Origin: Parageobacillus caldoxylosilyticus NBRC 107762
GTDB lineage: Bacteria; Bacillota; Bacilli; Bacillales; Anoxybacillaceae
Direction of reading: 5' to 3'
DNA: 64,000 nucleotides
Assembly (NCBI RefSeq): GCF_000632715.1
Contig: NZ_BAWO01000022.1
Location: 1-64,000, forward strand
Within the stretch, counting starts at the first letter, position 1; each line of letters opens with the position of its first letter. Below are positions 63,417 through 64,000 of the stretch, piece after piece. The notes under the pieces were generated by a model. That model did no database searches, had not been told where the DNA came from, and worked only from the letters and a program-made list of their open reading frames with translations. Both the position numbers and the translations under genes were made by a program.

Positions 63417-64000
63417 TGAATCGGAAAATAAAATCACGCATCGAGGTGGCCTTGATATATTTATTTATTGCATTCATGTTCGTTGTCATTGCCTATCCGC
63501 TTCTTTGGACAATCAGCATGTCGTTAAATCCGGGGACAAGTTTATATTCCGCATCGTTGATCCCGGAAAAGCCGTCGCTGGAACATTATAAATGGTTATT
63601 TACAAGCCCGCAAAGTGATTATTTGTTATGGTACAAAAATAGTTTATTCGTCGCTGCCATCAATGCGATTTTATCCGTATTATTTACTGCATTAATTGCC
63701 TATGCGTTTTCCCGCTACCGGTTTGTCGGGAGGAAAATGGGGCTGTATTTGTTTCTTGTGCTGCAAATGTTCCCGTCCTTAATGGCAATGGTTGCCCTTT
63801 ATGTTTTGTTAAACATGCTTCATCTTTTAGATTCGTTGTGGGGGCTGATTTTGATTTACGTAGGTGGGCAGATTCCATTTAACGCCTGGCTTGTGAAAGG
63901 GTATTTCGATACGATTCCGCGCGAGCTTGACGAAGCGGCGCGCATGGATGGCGCAGGGCATTTTGGCGTGTTCTTTCGTATTATGCTTCCGCTGGCAAAA
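63416..64000 (+). CDS. malG: Maltodextrin permease MalG, cut by window end
   Basis: The first 195 codons of the MalG/MdxG permease are present; the window ends inside the gene. It begins MNRKIKSRIEVALIYLFIAF, has at least four membrane helices, and its EAA loop ELDEAARMDGAGHFGVFFRI is just reached. AGGAGGGG precedes the ATG, which overlaps the malF stop. With MalF it forms the membrane channel. No stop codon is seen, so the end is not a true end. Confidence 0.92.
   Translation, partial: MNRKIKSRIEVALIYLFIAFMFVVIAYPLLWTISMSLNPGTSLYSASLIPEKPSLEHYKWLFTSPQSDYLLWYKNSLFVAAINAILSVLFTALIAYAFSRYRFVGRKMGLYLFLVLQMFPSLMAMVALYVLLNMLHLLDSLWGLILIYVGGQIPFNAWLVKGYFDTIPRELDEAARMDGAGHFGVFFRIMLPLAK

Overview
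This window is ordinary chromosomal sequence from a thermophilic, spore-forming member of the Bacillaceae, most like Geobacillus/Parageobacillus. The evidence is gene-by-gene synteny with the Bacillus subtilis yha-hem-yhf-comK-add-gerP-yis region, a 588-residue neopullulanase of the Geobacillus type, sporulation and competence genes, and strong GGAGG ribosome binding sites with frequent TTG starts. The genus is inferred from remembered protein similarity; no database was searched. I saw no rRNA, tRNA, CRISPR array, complete insertion sequence or prophage.

Layout. 0.3-9.5 kb: yhzD, the YhaQP ABC exporter, the exoribonuclease YhaM, yhaL, serC, the tryptophan transporter trpP with a TRAP-type leader, the regulator ScoC, yhaI, two tiny membrane-protein genes, the foldase prsA, and hit. 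9.5-10 kb: a non-coding block with three repeat copies. 10-14.1 kb: ecsAB, heme monooxygenase hmoB and the transporter yhfA, preceded by a long hairpin. 14.4-21 kb: hemEHY, then yhgD/yhgE with matching operators. 21.1-26.8 kb: yhfH, yhfI, FadR-controlled lcfB, and a TrpX-type ABC transporter. 26.9-34.9 kb: D-amino-acid transaminase, azlCD, a Sco copper chaperone, the M48 protease yhfN, isocitrate lyase, comK, a DedA-like protein and a signal peptidase. 35.2-47 kb: addB-addA-sbcD-sbcC, a block for double-strand-break processing. 47-49.7 kb: the gerPA-F spore-coat operon plus two extra GerPF-like genes. 49.8-58.7 kb: a frameshifted acyl-CoA ligase, a DUF418 membrane protein, a Spo0E-like gene, yisK, rocD, yisL, a DUF2777 protein and asnO. 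58.7-64 kb: a catabolite-controlled maltodextrin locus (nplT, then malE-malF-malG, the last cut by the window end).

How the genes work together. Several neighbours form functional sets: heme synthesis (HemE, HemY, HemH) with heme breakdown (HmoB); AddAB with SbcCD; the maltodextrin importer with an intracellular neopullulanase; and secretion and folding factors (PrsA, Ecs, a SipV-like peptidase). Stage- or nutrient-dependent control is visible as a TRAP (G/U)AG array, a FadR dyad, YhgD-type dyads, cre-like sites, and sigma-K and sigma-H-like promoters.

Most of the window is core genome. The least explained parts are the 9.60-9.89 kb repeat block between hit and ecsA, the 57-nt hairpin before yhfA, the divergent extra gerPF-like pair, and two small frameshifts (about 3.92 and 50.43 kb). 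I did not find a convincing new multi-gene system.
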